Shown: one piece after another, positions 33,984 to 43,209 of the stretch
Position numbering within the stretch: the stretch's first letter is position 1
Layout of the letters: every line of letters begins with the position of its first letter
NCBI RefSeq assembly: GCF_000474745.1
Contig: NZ_ASJR01000005.1
Location: 62,001 to 126,000, forward strand
Source: Chitinivibrio alkaliphilus ACht1
GTDB lineage: Bacteria; Fibrobacterota; Chitinivibrionia; Chitinivibrionales; Chitinivibrionaceae
DNA: 64,000 nt
Direction: 5' to 3'
Notes under the pieces: model-generated
Databases searched by the model: none
What the model was told of the DNA's origin: nothing
The model's input: the letters and a program-made list of their open reading frames with translations, nothing else
Program-made: the position numbers and the translations under genes

Positions 33984-34415
33984 ATGAAAGATCTTTGTGG
34001 ATATATCTTCCTGCTCACTCCACTGTTTCTGTGGCCCGCATCTGTGCGGGCTGGTGGATGTAGCGAAACCGCCCGTGAGCTCATGTACGAAATTCAGCGC
34101 ACCTATCGAGAAGATCGAGGGCAATTTCTCATTGACATGGTTCAGCAAGAATTTACAGAGCTCACCCCTGCCCAAGAGGAACATCTTACCACAACCCTCC
34201 AGGACTTTTTTGCTTCCCAACACTTCTATTCCACGGGATGTCGGTATCTTGACAGGCTTTTTTCACAGAAAGAACTTACGGATATACAGGAACTGCTGCG
34301 GCACCATGATCACAGCGGCACATTTTTACGCAACCATACAAAGATTGGCAAACTCCTTGAAAAATTGGAACCCCTAATATACCATTATCTTAGAACACGG
34401 GCGCTGCAAAATTAA
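33984..34415 (+). CDS. Small exported protein of unknown function
   Basis: A 143-residue protein. A signal peptide (MKDLCGYIFLLTPLFLWP, cleavage near VRAGG) precedes an all-helical body with no recognised family. Twelve bases separate it from the GH18-like gene and 13 bases from the mltF-like gene on the same strand, so the three may be one transcript. One Cys follows the signal (GGCSET), but the context is not a convincing lipobox. Confidence 0.6.
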   Translation: MKDLCGYIFLLTPLFLWPASVRAGGCSETARELMYEIQRTYREDRGQFLIDMVQQEFTELTPAQEEHLTTTLQDFFASQHFYSTGCRYLDRLFSQKELTDIQELLRHHDHSGTFLRNHTKIGKLLEKLEPLIYHYLRTRALQN

Positions 34416-34428
34416 ACGGGATTCTGCC

Positions 34429-35958
34429 ATGAACCTACTTCTGCTTTTTTTCTGTGCCATAGCAATCACAGGTTGTGCCGATATGCCGAGCAGTTCAGAT
34501 GTACAAGACGAAATCCGCAGTCGTCTCATGGACGAACTCACCCAATCAACACGCGACCTTGATGAAATTATTGCCCGGGATACCTTGGTTGCTCTCACCC
34601 GGTATAACGCACACAACTACTTTATTTATCGCGGCTCTCCCATGGGATATGAGTACGACCTCCTGCGTCTCTTTGCAGACCACCTCGGCGTACACCTACG
34701 CATGCGTACAACCCCTTCACGGGACTCTCTCTGGACACTTCTGGAACAGGGGGAAGGTGATGTGATTGCCGACAACATCATTTTAAACATGCAGATACAA
34801 CGCCGGTTTTCCACCTCCATACCCCACAACACCACCAGACAAGTACTAATACAGCGTAAGCCACTCCAATGGAGGCAATTACGTCGCCACGAGATGGAGT
34901 CACGCATGATTCGATCCCTCCCTCAGCTTGCCGGAAAAACCGTGGTAGTCCCGCGCAACAGTCCGCAGGAACAACGGCTCAAACACCTTATTGAAGAAAC
35001 GGGGATTCCTTTAGAGATACACCGAGTCAGCTCTGATATGGAGGTGGAGCAACTGATACAATTGGTCAATGACGGCATTATTGACTACACCGTATCAAAG
35101 GAACATGTAGCCCGAATTAATGCGGGGTTTTATCGAAACATTGATATTGCAACCCCCCTCAGCTTTGAACAGCAGATCGGCTGGGTATTTCGCACCACCA
35201 GCCCAAACCTCACAAAGGCAGCAGATCAGTGGATGCGTCAGATAAAATTTGGCGGTAGTCCCACATACAATCTTATTTATAATAAATATTATCGCAGTGT
35301 ACGAGAGTACTCCCGCCGTCGACGGAGTGATCATTTTTTCCTTGAAACGGGACAAATCTCTCCATACGACTCCTTGTTTAGAGCCCATGAAACAGAGCGA
35401 TTCCCCTGGAAGCTTCTTGCAGCTATTGCCTATCAAGAGTCTGGCTTCAATCCTCATGCGGTATCCCGGTTTAATGCCACAGGGCTTATGCAGGTCCTCC
35501 CGGAGACAGGAAAACTCTTCGATATTTTTGATTTAAAAGTTCCAGAACGAAGTATATTAGCGGGGGTGAAATATCTGGAATATCTCTATCGAACCCATTG
35601 GAGCCACCTTCCTCAAGACGAAGCACTTCTCTTTACCTTGGCCTCATACAACGCAGGGCCAGGGCATGTTCTTGATGCACAACGACTGGCCCAGCGCTTT
35701 GACTATGACCCCAATACATGGTTCGGCAATGTAGAAAAAACCATCCTGAAACTCTCCCTGCAACAGTACATCCATATGGAAGAAGTACGCCACGGCTACG
35801 CACGAGGCATTGAGCCAAAGATGTATGTACAACAAATTATGGAGCGCTATGATCAATATACAAAAATGTATGGGAAATCAGACTTTCGACGAGAGAAAAT
35901 TCTTGAGCATTTTGGCGACCCCCGCACAGAGCGATCGCCAAATTTTCAGATTGAGTAA
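34429..35958 (+). CDS. mltF: MltF-type membrane-bound lytic transglycosylase
   Basis: A 509-residue lipoprotein (lipobox ITGC, Cys at about residue 16). Residues about 60-300 form a periplasmic solute-binding-like domain (TRYNAHNYFIYRGSPMGYEY). Residues about 310-460 form an SLT lytic transglycosylase domain with catalytic Glu337 in AIAYQESGFNPHAVS, then NATGLMQVLPETG and LASYNAGPGHV. The pairing of these two domains defines MltF. It cleaves peptidoglycan with formation of 1,6-anhydro-MurNAc and its first domain senses muropeptides. It converges with the coiled-coil lipoprotein gene. Confidence 0.9.
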   Translation: MNLLLLFFCAIAITGCADMPSSSDVQDEIRSRLMDELTQSTRDLDEIIARDTLVALTRYNAHNYFIYRGSPMGYEYDLLRLFADHLGVHLRMRTTPSRDSLWTLLEQGEGDVIADNIILNMQIQRRFSTSIPHNTTRQVLIQRKPLQWRQLRRHEMESRMIRSLPQLAGKTVVVPRNSPQEQRLKHLIEETGIPLEIHRVSSDMEVEQLIQLVNDGIIDYTVSKEHVARINAGFYRNIDIATPLSFEQQIGWVFRTTSPNLTKAADQWMRQIKFGGSPTYNLIYNKYYRSVREYSRRRRSDHFFLETGQISPYDSLFRAHETERFPWKLLAAIAYQESGFNPHAVSRFNATGLMQVLPETGKLFDIFDLKVPERSILAGVKYLEYLYRTHWSHLPQDEALLFTLASYNAGPGHVLDAQRLAQRFDYDPNTWFGNVEKTILKLSLQQYIHMEEVRHGYARGIEPKMYVQQIMERYDQYTKMYGKSDFRREKILEHFGDPRTERSPNFQIE

Positions 35959-35970
35959 CTCATTGCCGCG

Positions 35971-36843
35971 CTATTGGCGTCGATAATCCAATTCAAGGGT
36001 GGTAAAGGTGATGGTAACATCTTGACTACCGTCGGTAATTTTTTCCCGCCCCGGTGTCTTGTCTATCTGGGTCACCCACTGTCCATCCTGTTTCACAACA
36101 ACCCGTTCTTGAATTGTTTCAAAATTGTCTACAGCAATATGAATTGTATCACCCTTCACATCAAAACTACCCATATCAAGATACTCATAAAACATTCTTT
36201 CATGCTCACTGGTCTGCCCTTGTCGTTTGTTACGATAGCTGGCTCGACCGTTTCGATTAAAACGAACCACCTTTTCGGTTACGGCATCAATTTCCGGATG
36301 CTCCACATTTGACATGGTATCCCGATACACCCAGCGCCCGTATAGCTTAGGACGAATGGAGTCGGCATGGTGCTGCTGCTTTTGCAAATCCTCCAGTTTT
36401 TCTCCAAGGATGCGGGTTTGTCGCTGCGCACGATATACCTGATCATGAGAAAGGAGATCTTCCACCTCGGCCACTCGATCTTCAAACGCCGCCATGTGTA
36501 ACCCCTGCAAAGACTCTTCAGCCTCATTCTTCAACCGGGTCACCGTGGCTTCAAGTTCCGGACGAATCTCTTCTGCAGCCGCTTCCATGGCTGCTTCTGC
36601 CTGCACAATATATTCACGGGCACGGTCATAATGTTCACGGGCACTTTGACGCGCCCCTTGGCGCCGAGCATTGCGTGCATTATTAATGGCAGATTCAGCG
36701 GGAGTCGTAAGCGACTCAGGTACACCCGCGTCTTTATAGCCCTGAATCTGCTCCGCCGCCTCGTCTATATCAGACATTGACGGCCCACCTCCACAGCCAA
36801 TAAACAGAAAAAAAGAAAGCCCTACGATCCATACGTGCTTCAT
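35971..36843 (-). CDS. Coiled-coil lipoprotein of unknown function
   Basis: About 290 residues. The ATG at 36843 has AAGGAG nine bases upstream and starts a signal peptide with lipobox FIGC followed by GGGPSM. Residues about 20-165 are long charged helices (ARNARRQGARQSAREHYDRA and onwards) that look like a coiled coil with weak TPR-like periodicity. The C-terminal 120 residues are beta-rich (LYGRWVYRDTMSNVEHPEID, FNRNGRASYRNKRQG), resembling lipocalin-like extracytoplasmic domains. No named family was recognised. It is transcribed alone, divergent from the strong promoter at 36934. Confidence 0.7.
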   Translation of the reverse strand: MKHVWIVGLSFFLFIGCGGGPSMSDIDEAAEQIQGYKDAGVPESLTTPAESAINNARNARRQGARQSAREHYDRAREYIVQAEAAMEAAAEEIRPELEATVTRLKNEAEESLQGLHMAAFEDRVAEVEDLLSHDQVYRAQRQTRILGEKLEDLQKQQHHADSIRPKLYGRWVYRDTMSNVEHPEIDAVTEKVVRFNRNGRASYRNKRQGQTSEHERMFYEYLDMGSFDVKGDTIHIAVDNFETIQERVVVKQDGQWVTQIDKTPGREKITDGSQDVTITFTTLELDYRRQ

Positions 36844-36933
36844 GCGAAAAAGCTCCTTTAAAAAAAGTCGATCACACCAGTTTCTCATAAGATAACACAT
36901 ATTACTGCGATTAGTAAAAATTAATAATTTTAT

Positions 36934-36961
36934 TTGACAAAAAAAACAGGTACCGTATAAT
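36934..36961 (+). promoter_or_regulatory. Consensus sigma70 promoter
   Basis: TTGACA (36934-36939) and TATAAT (36956-36961), both perfect consensus, are separated by 16 bases. It reads into the surface-protein operon starting at 36997, leaving a leader of about 28 bases. It is the best-matching promoter seen in the window. Confidence 0.85.
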
Positions 36962-36996
36962 GAGGGTAATTATGCATATACCGGAGTGAGGTTTTT

Positions 36997-38430
36997 GTGA
37001 AACTCATACTACTGTTTATCTTTTTTGCGGGAGTGCTGATTTCTCATGGTAATGAGACGGAAATAGATGGACTTGACTTTCTTCCAACTCCTGATGTTTC
37101 CGCAGAATTTTCCATAGGAATCAATTACGACTTCCTTCGTACTCCCTTAGCCCACTCCTTTGAGCGATCACGCGGGTTTTGGGGTGTTAACATTCCCATT
37201 CCCCTCAAAATGAGTGATGAAATGATGTCAGATCTCACCTCACCCATTTCAAAATATTTTACTGACGGAGAACTCTTTGTGCCAGATGTGGTGGTACGCC
37301 AATTTGCCAACACATCCATCATGGTTGAAGTCCCCATGCTCGGCGGAGTCTGTTCGTTCTCAAATATTGATATGCTTAATATTAAGTACGGCAACCGCTT
37401 TTCGCTCCCGTCATCGATATACTCTCCCCCGGACACCCTCCTTGCCAGCGGTGACGAAGGGGATGTTTCCATGCTCTTACGTTCATCCCTTGAAGTACCC
37501 CTGGGCTTCTCTCTCGGGTGGGAGACTACCACCTTCGGGTACCTGTATCATGTTGAAAACCTTCCGCAAGACCTCTTTCTCTCCCTGAATCTCACTCGGC
37601 ACCATACCTACTTTGATGTCACGGGAAATGTAAATATCAATGTGGCCGGCAATATATCCATTGAAGAAGATGGAGGCGGTATTACCCTGTCTCCCGACTA
37701 TCAACTGAACAATAATATCAACGGATACTACTCCCTTGACCGATGGAGCCCCACCCTAGCGGCCCAATTTTGGCGTTTCTTTACCATTGCCCGTTTCGGG
37801 TTTTCCGATGAAGCAGAAGGGCACTTAGATGCCGACTACTCTGTACCGTTCTTTGTCGATGAGGAAACCTTTCAGTTTTCCGACTCTCTTGGAGACCCTG
37901 ACTTAGTGGCAGATTATGTATTTAACAATCGTGACGATTTTAACCGAAGCCGCACACGGGATGTTCGCCTCAGCACCACAAACGACCTGTTGTGGGAAAT
38001 GCCGCACGGCTTCACCTTTGGCTTTGAGGTTATACCGGAAAAGCTGCGTCTGTCCTACACAAAAGTGGTAAACGATGTACACCTCTCTCTTTTTGACGAT
38101 ACCTACTCTGGGGACCACGATTTTGTAAACGATACGATTGACTTTCGCGTGAGTGCCCATGTAGACCACATGATTAATCTCAAAGGGGATTTTGGGGGAA
38201 TTAATTTCACCCTCGGGGTATTTTCCTTTGATGTTACGTATAATGACGATGAATACATTATTCGTTCGATTATCGATGAAGGCCGCTCCTCGCTTCCCAC
38301 CTTCGGCGACGGGACGCTTATCCCCGTGCTCAATGGTGGTGCTGTGGTGGGGCAGGAGTTTCAACTCATGGGAGAACTCAACCTCCTACCCATACCATCC
38401 ATAAAAACCGGCGTGGTCTATAACTTTTAA
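36997..38430 (+). CDS. Exported beta-rich (barrel-like) outer-membrane protein
   Basis: A 477-residue protein with a signal peptide (KLILLFIFFAGVLISHG). A long series of amphipathic strands follows (for example SIGINYDFLRTPLAHSFERS, VNINVAGNISIEEDGGG), ending IKTGVVYNF with a terminal Phe, as in outer-membrane barrels. Layout and length recall the DUF5723-type proteins of the Bacteroidota/Fibrobacterota group; this is a guess. The start is GTG with GGAG about nine bases upstream. It is the first gene of the operon led by the consensus promoter and precedes the giant surface protein by 15 bases. Confidence 0.68.
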   Translation: MKLILLFIFFAGVLISHGNETEIDGLDFLPTPDVSAEFSIGINYDFLRTPLAHSFERSRGFWGVNIPIPLKMSDEMMSDLTSPISKYFTDGELFVPDVVVRQFANTSIMVEVPMLGGVCSFSNIDMLNIKYGNRFSLPSSIYSPPDTLLASGDEGDVSMLLRSSLEVPLGFSLGWETTTFGYLYHVENLPQDLFLSLNLTRHHTYFDVTGNVNINVAGNISIEEDGGGITLSPDYQLNNNINGYYSLDRWSPTLAAQFWRFFTIARFGFSDEAEGHLDADYSVPFFVDEETFQFSDSLGDPDLVADYVFNNRDDFNRSRTRDVRLSTTNDLLWEMPHGFTFGFEVIPEKLRLSYTKVVNDVHLSLFDDTYSGDHDFVNDTIDFRVSAHVDHMINLKGDFGGINFTLGVFSFDVTYNDDEYIIRSIIDEGRSSLPTFGDGTLIPVLNGGAVVGQEFQLMGELNLLPIPSIKTGVVYNF

Positions 38431-38445
38431 CCGCAGGATTCACTT

Positions 38446-41400
38446 ATGATACAGCTGATACTTATGTTTCTCTTTGTTGTTTTTTCTCACTCCCTTTGGG
38501 CAGGGGATGATGTTCCTCCACGGGAATCAACGGAATACGTCCTTACGGAGTTTCCCTTGGCAATACTCCCGCAAGATACCGCGGTGTGGATAAAATGGGC
38601 CGGCATCGCCCGCCCCGGCGAGGAAGAAATCCATGCGGATGGACGGGTCTATCCCGATTCGGGATATATCTATCTCAGCCGGGATCCGGGGGGAAGAGAC
38701 CTTGAGAACTATGAAATTCGTCTGGATCCAGAGGAGTTTGAATATTCACCCCATGGAGAGCTTCGCAACAATGTGCTAATTGATGATAAATCCGTCCTCG
38801 AACGAGGTATCCAATTTGTTCCGTCAAAACAGTCAGACCTCGAAGCGGGTATTTACTATCTTGTCGTTGGGTTTCCCACAACCGTGAAAACGCCCTTTGG
38901 GCAACGGGATACCACCTTTGTCTCCAACGAAATACAGTTTATTGTCCGGCACCGCTATCCCCCGGAGGCCATCGCCCCCATTGGCGACACTCTTTCCGAT
39001 GTAACCCCGCGATTTCGCTGGCATGAACGAACCGATGTGCCCTACTATCACGTTATTGTTCTTGAGGGCGAGCTGGACCTGGGCGACACCCTCGATTTTG
39101 ACGACTTACAGCTGGATGATCTGAATATTATGTGGCAGGCTGTTACAGAAGAAACAGAGATTACCTATGGCGCCCCCGATCCGTCGGGAATCATTACGGC
39201 CAGTCCGAAACCACTGTCCGCAGGGGAAACCTATACGTGGCTGGTGCTCAATAACTACGGAAATAATCCCGTCATGACAGCTGCTGCACTGGTCCTTCCG
39301 AGTGAATTCTTTATTGACGGGGAATCCCTTGCTGTGCCTATAAACATTTCACCCATGGAAGATGAGCATGGACGCCCTGATACCCTTTCAGAACAGACAA
39401 TATCCTTTTCCTGGACCAACCTTGACCCCTTGGCAAATACGTATCAGCTCTATATTTATAAACAGATGGACGAAGGCGACCTAAGCGGAAAGACCCCCGT
39501 GTGGGATCAAGAATATTCCGCCAGCAGATTTTCTGACGATACTGCCACGGTGGAAATGTCAGCTATCAACAACCTTTCTAAGGATGATTACGCATGGAGC
39601 GTGGTTGCCAAGGATGACCAAGGTCGTGGAACATCGGGCCCCTACTCAGATTTCTACTACGACGTGCCCGCAGGCTCCTTGGTGGTTCTCACACGGGAAG
39701 TAATTGAGGTAGCACAGGGTAATTTTGACACCGCCACCATTGCCATGGCTGAAATAGAAACAGAAATTCTGAGCGGATCCATGGAAACAATGATCTTTTA
39801 TACCAATGAGGACGGCTGGCTTGGCCGAAGCAGACCCGTGGGTTCTATGCGGATGCGCGCTCACAAGGACGGATATGATCCCAGCCCATTTCGTACCGTA
39901 GATATTGTGGAAGACAGCACCTCCCATGTCACCCTCTACCTCACCCGACCCAATGCAACACTCTACGGGAAAGTCGAGGATGCAGACGGATCATACCTAA
40001 GCGGGGTAACCGTACAAGCTATTTCAGACCGGGGAGATACGGTAACCACCGAATCTGATTCACGGGGCAACTACTCCCTCAGCTGCTATGAAGACAGCTG
40101 GAATATTTCAGCCAGACGCACCGGCTATAGTTTCTCTGGAGAACGGCGAGTTTCTCTTTCGGGAGGGGAGAGCAAACGCCTTGAAGACCACCTTCGTATG
40201 CACCCTAACGAATATACCATTCGAGGAACAGTGGTGAACTCACGAGGTACCCCGGTAATTAGCACAGAAGTAGATCTTCTTGACCAAGAGGGAACACGCA
40301 TAGAGCGGGAACCTGCTACCCCCAGTTCGGGAGAGTTTTCCTTTACGGTAAACAGTGGTACCTACATAGTACGTGCACGAAAATCCGGCTTTGTCACAGC
40401 ACGGGATACCTTCTCACAGGTAACGGGGCTGCGAGAAACCACCCTCACCCTAAAACCGGGAGCAGAAATTGTGGAGGGGCGTATCTTTGGGCAAAGCTAC
40501 AACAGTCGCGGAGAAACGGTTTTTGCCCCCATTCGCAATATGGATGTACACATCTTACAGGATGATGACACCATAGATATTGTACAAACAGACAATGTCT
40601 TTGGTCGGTTTTCTGCCAGTCTTCCCGCACTTCAGGGGGATGATACCTATGAGCTCTTCTATGAGCGTACAGGATACCCCTCTGGGGAAGGGATACTTAC
40701 GGCGGGAGAATCAGAGTATCGTGACACCTTGATCACCTACGCAACCCTCCCTGTGGAAGTTGTTTCTGTTGATGGACTCTCTCGAGAAGATGTTTTGGTT
40801 CGCCTTGCCCGGGGATCACAGACTCTTTCTGCAGATCAAGCAGATCCCGAAGGGATGGTATTGCTCATGGCAATACCCGATACAGATAGCTCAGATACCG
40901 TAGCACTTCGTGCCTCAGGGGGTGGGTTCATCCTCGACTCTCTTAAAGTTTTCGGGTTTGATGAAACCATCCTTTCTTCTGATTCCCTCTCCGTTTCAGA
41001 GGGGCGTTTGCTTGCAGCCACTACTCCCGTGGCACATGCGAAAGTTTTTATGAAGGAAGGTGAACTTGACCTACATCTCAGGGCGGAAATCTATGACACT
41101 GAAAACACCCCCCTTGATGTGGGCGAAACGGGACGATTTCGATTCCACTCACCCTTTTCAAAAACCCGTCGAAGTGGCGATACACTCACACAAATAGGTC
41201 CTGATTCGTACAGCTATTCTCTCACCACGACCATCGACACAATCATCGACTGCACGCACGGCGAATTTACCATAACACCTGAGGATGCCCTTACTGAGGA
41301 TACCATTCGACTGACCCAAGCTCTTCCATTCACCCATACATCCCAAGACACCATGGAGGTGGACTCAGAAGGAGCCATATCCCTCTCTCTTAACAACCGT

Positions 41401-43194
41401 GGATATGAACACCATACCGTAGACTCGGTATATCTTTGGTATCGAGCTGAGGGGCGGAGCAGTTTTTCCCAAAAGCAGCAGATCCCGGAAGAAAATGCTC
41501 GTACAACCTTCCGCCTCACCCCTCCCCAAAGCGGCGTTGCCTTGGAGTATTATTTTCAGGTATTTACCAGTGAGGGAACCATCTTCGGCCATCCCCAACA
41601 ATATTACACGTCATTTATCGAGGCAAATCCTTCCGTGGTATCACGTTTTGAGACACGGCCTTCCTTGGATGATCACCGCATTCCCCAAGGCTATGAAGTT
41701 CGTTTCGACGTAGTCGGATTCTATGGGGATAACTTTACCCGTCTCTCGCTCAATGATTTCTCCACGGAGAATGTCTCCATATCATCACGAAACGATCGAT
41801 TCCGTATTCGGCGGGGACGAGACGCCTACGGGAACAGAATCATTACCATGAGCCCCCGCAGTGCAGGTGCAGATACATTGGAGATAGCCTTTCGTGAAGG
41901 CATGGGGCTTACCCTCGGTCCCGATGTCGCAGACACCATGACAATACCCCTTGAAGTACTGGATGTAGCCGTTGACTCCTTGGATGTCCGCCCCGCTTCG
42001 CGGATTCGTAATAACCGTATAGAAAATAGTGGCCAAACACAGTTTATCTGCCATGCCTATACTCCAGAGGGCGAATCTGTTCGTATTACCCCCAACTGGG
42101 AAGTATCTCCGGATTCAGCAGGAACCATCGATGTTTCGGGAATCTTTACACCGGCACGAAACTTCTCTGGTCCCGTACATATTTCAGCCGCTCTTACGGG
42201 GGATAAGGTTGCCACATACACCCATGATGACCAACCGCTTCTGGTACGCCACTCCGTCCGCCCGCAGAAACAAACCATTACAGATTTCCGAAACGTCTTT
42301 GTAGATATTCCAGCACAGAGTCTGCGCAGCGGTGATAATAGTCGATTAACGATCAGTCATTTTACCTCAGGAAACAAAATAAAAACAGATATTCCCGAAC
42401 GGGGCGTGTCCCGGGCATCCGGCGTATATACCCTGCGACGTAGCGGCGATCGGTTTAATCGAGACAGCGTAGAAACAGATGATGGAACGTACATACCCGA
42501 AGAGGAAGTCTATCTGAGGGTACGCGTCCCCGAAAAATATCGTAGCAAAATAGATGAGGATGGTGAAAACATCTCCCTTGCAGTATGGGACGAAGACTCT
42601 TTGGGATGGGCTCACCCGTGGCGCGACAATGCCGATGGCAATGACAACATAAGTTATCACTTTGTCTCTGAGGGAATCGAATACTCGCCTCATACCCAAG
42701 AACTCACCGTACCCGTGGGAAAAATACTCAACCGGGTTGACACCTTGCGCTTCGCCGTAGCCTATGAAAATCAAGAGAGTATCAGTGCTTCCGTAGACGT
42801 TCTACCCAATCCCTTTTCCCCCTTTGTTCCGAACGGAAATCGGGATCTCATGGGAGCACACCGACAAATAGAAGGTACAAGCATCACGGTACATCCCATG
42901 AACAGTTCAACCAGATCAAGCATCACCGTCACCATGGAAATATTTTCTGTTCTTGGTGACAAGGTCTGGGAGGCAGAATACCATGGGGTTTCACCGGGTG
43001 ATCCCCTGCGGGTCATTTGGGATGGAAGAACTCGCATTAACAAACGGGAAAGCCTCAACCCGCAAAATGAAGAACAAACCCTTTATTTACGCGGAGACTC
43101 TCTCTGTAGAAACGGACGATACTTTCTCGTAGTAACCATGGATGACGGCAGTGAAATAAAACGATACCGACAGGAAATAATCCTTTTTAAATAG
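38446..43194 (+). CDS. Giant multidomain surface protein with Ig-like and carboxypeptidase-regulatory modules
   Basis: A 1582-residue exported protein (signal peptide MIQLILMFLFVVFSHSLWA). Residues about 150-410 contain Ig/FnIII-like segments. From about 500 to 780 there are at least three carboxypeptidase-regulatory-type beta-sandwiches (LYGKVEDADGSYLSGVTVQ, IRGTVVNSRGTPVISTEVD, VEGRIFGQSYNSRGETVFAP). Residues 1000-1400 are further beta-rich modules. The C-terminus (about 1447 on) has the LPNPFSPFVPNG motif and a FlgD-Ig-like fold (IFSVLGDKVWEAEYHG, WDGRTRINKRE), similar to C-terminal modules of type IX-exported or gliding proteins. It probably forms an extended surface structure held by the two flanking barrel proteins. 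Confidence 0.75.
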   Translation: MIQLILMFLFVVFSHSLWAGDDVPPRESTEYVLTEFPLAILPQDTAVWIKWAGIARPGEEEIHADGRVYPDSGYIYLSRDPGGRDLENYEIRLDPEEFEYSPHGELRNNVLIDDKSVLERGIQFVPSKQSDLEAGIYYLVVGFPTTVKTPFGQRDTTFVSNEIQFIVRHRYPPEAIAPIGDTLSDVTPRFRWHERTDVPYYHVIVLEGELDLGDTLDFDDLQLDDLNIMWQAVTEETEITYGAPDPSGIITASPKPLSAGETYTWLVLNNYGNNPVMTAAALVLPSEFFIDGESLAVPINISPMEDEHGRPDTLSEQTISFSWTNLDPLANTYQLYIYKQMDEGDLSGKTPVWDQEYSASRFSDDTATVEMSAINNLSKDDYAWSVVAKDDQGRGTSGPYSDFYYDVPAGSLVVLTREVIEVAQGNFDTATIAMAEIETEILSGSMETMIFYTNEDGWLGRSRPVGSMRMRAHKDGYDPSPFRTVDIVEDSTSHVTLYLTRPNATLYGKVEDADGSYLSGVTVQAISDRGDTVTTESDSRGNYSLSCYEDSWNISARRTGYSFSGERRVSLSGGESKRLEDHLRMHPNEYTIRGTVVNSRGTPVISTEVDLLDQEGTRIEREPATPSSGEFSFTVNSGTYIVRARKSGFVTARDTFSQVTGLRETTLTLKPGAEIVEGRIFGQSYNSRGETVFAPIRNMDVHILQDDDTIDIVQTDNVFGRFSASLPALQGDDTYELFYERTGYPSGEGILTAGESEYRDTLITYATLPVEVVSVDGLSREDVLVRLARGSQTLSADQADPEGMVLLMAIPDTDSSDTVALRASGGGFILDSLKVFGFDETILSSDSLSVSEGRLLAATTPVAHAKVFMKEGELDLHLRAEIYDTENTPLDVGETGRFRFHSPFSKTRRSGDTLTQIGPDSYSYSLTTTIDTIIDCTHGEFTITPEDALTEDTIRLTQALPFTHTSQDTMEVDSEGAISLSLNNRGYEHHTVDSVYLWYRAEGRSSFSQKQQIPEENARTTFRLTPPQSGVALEYYFQVFTSEGTIFGHPQQYYTSFIEANPSVVSRFETRPSLDDHRIPQGYEVRFDVVGFYGDNFTRLSLNDFSTENVSISSRNDRFRIRRGRDAYGNRIITMSPRSAGADTLEIAFREGMGLTLGPDVADTMTIPLEVLDVAVDSLDVRPASRIRNNRIENSGQTQFICHAYTPEGESVRITPNWEVSPDSAGTIDVSGIFTPARNFSGPVHISAALTGDKVATYTHDDQPLLVRHSVRPQKQTITDFRNVFVDIPAQSLRSGDNSRLTISHFTSGNKIKTDIPERGVSRASGVYTLRRSGDRFNRDSVETDDGTYIPEEEVYLRVRVPEKYRSKIDEDGENISLAVWDEDSLGWAHPWRDNADGNDNISYHFVSEGIEYSPHTQELTVPVGKILNRVDTLRFAVAYENQESISASVDVLPNPFSPFVPNGNRDLMGAHRQIEGTSITVHPMNSSTRSSITVTMEIFSVLGDKVWEAEYHGVSPGDPLRVIWDGRTRINKRESLNPQNEEQTLYLRGDSLCRNGRYFLVVTMDDGSEIKRYRQEIILFK

Positions 43195-43209
43195 GACGTG
43201 GAGGCAGGA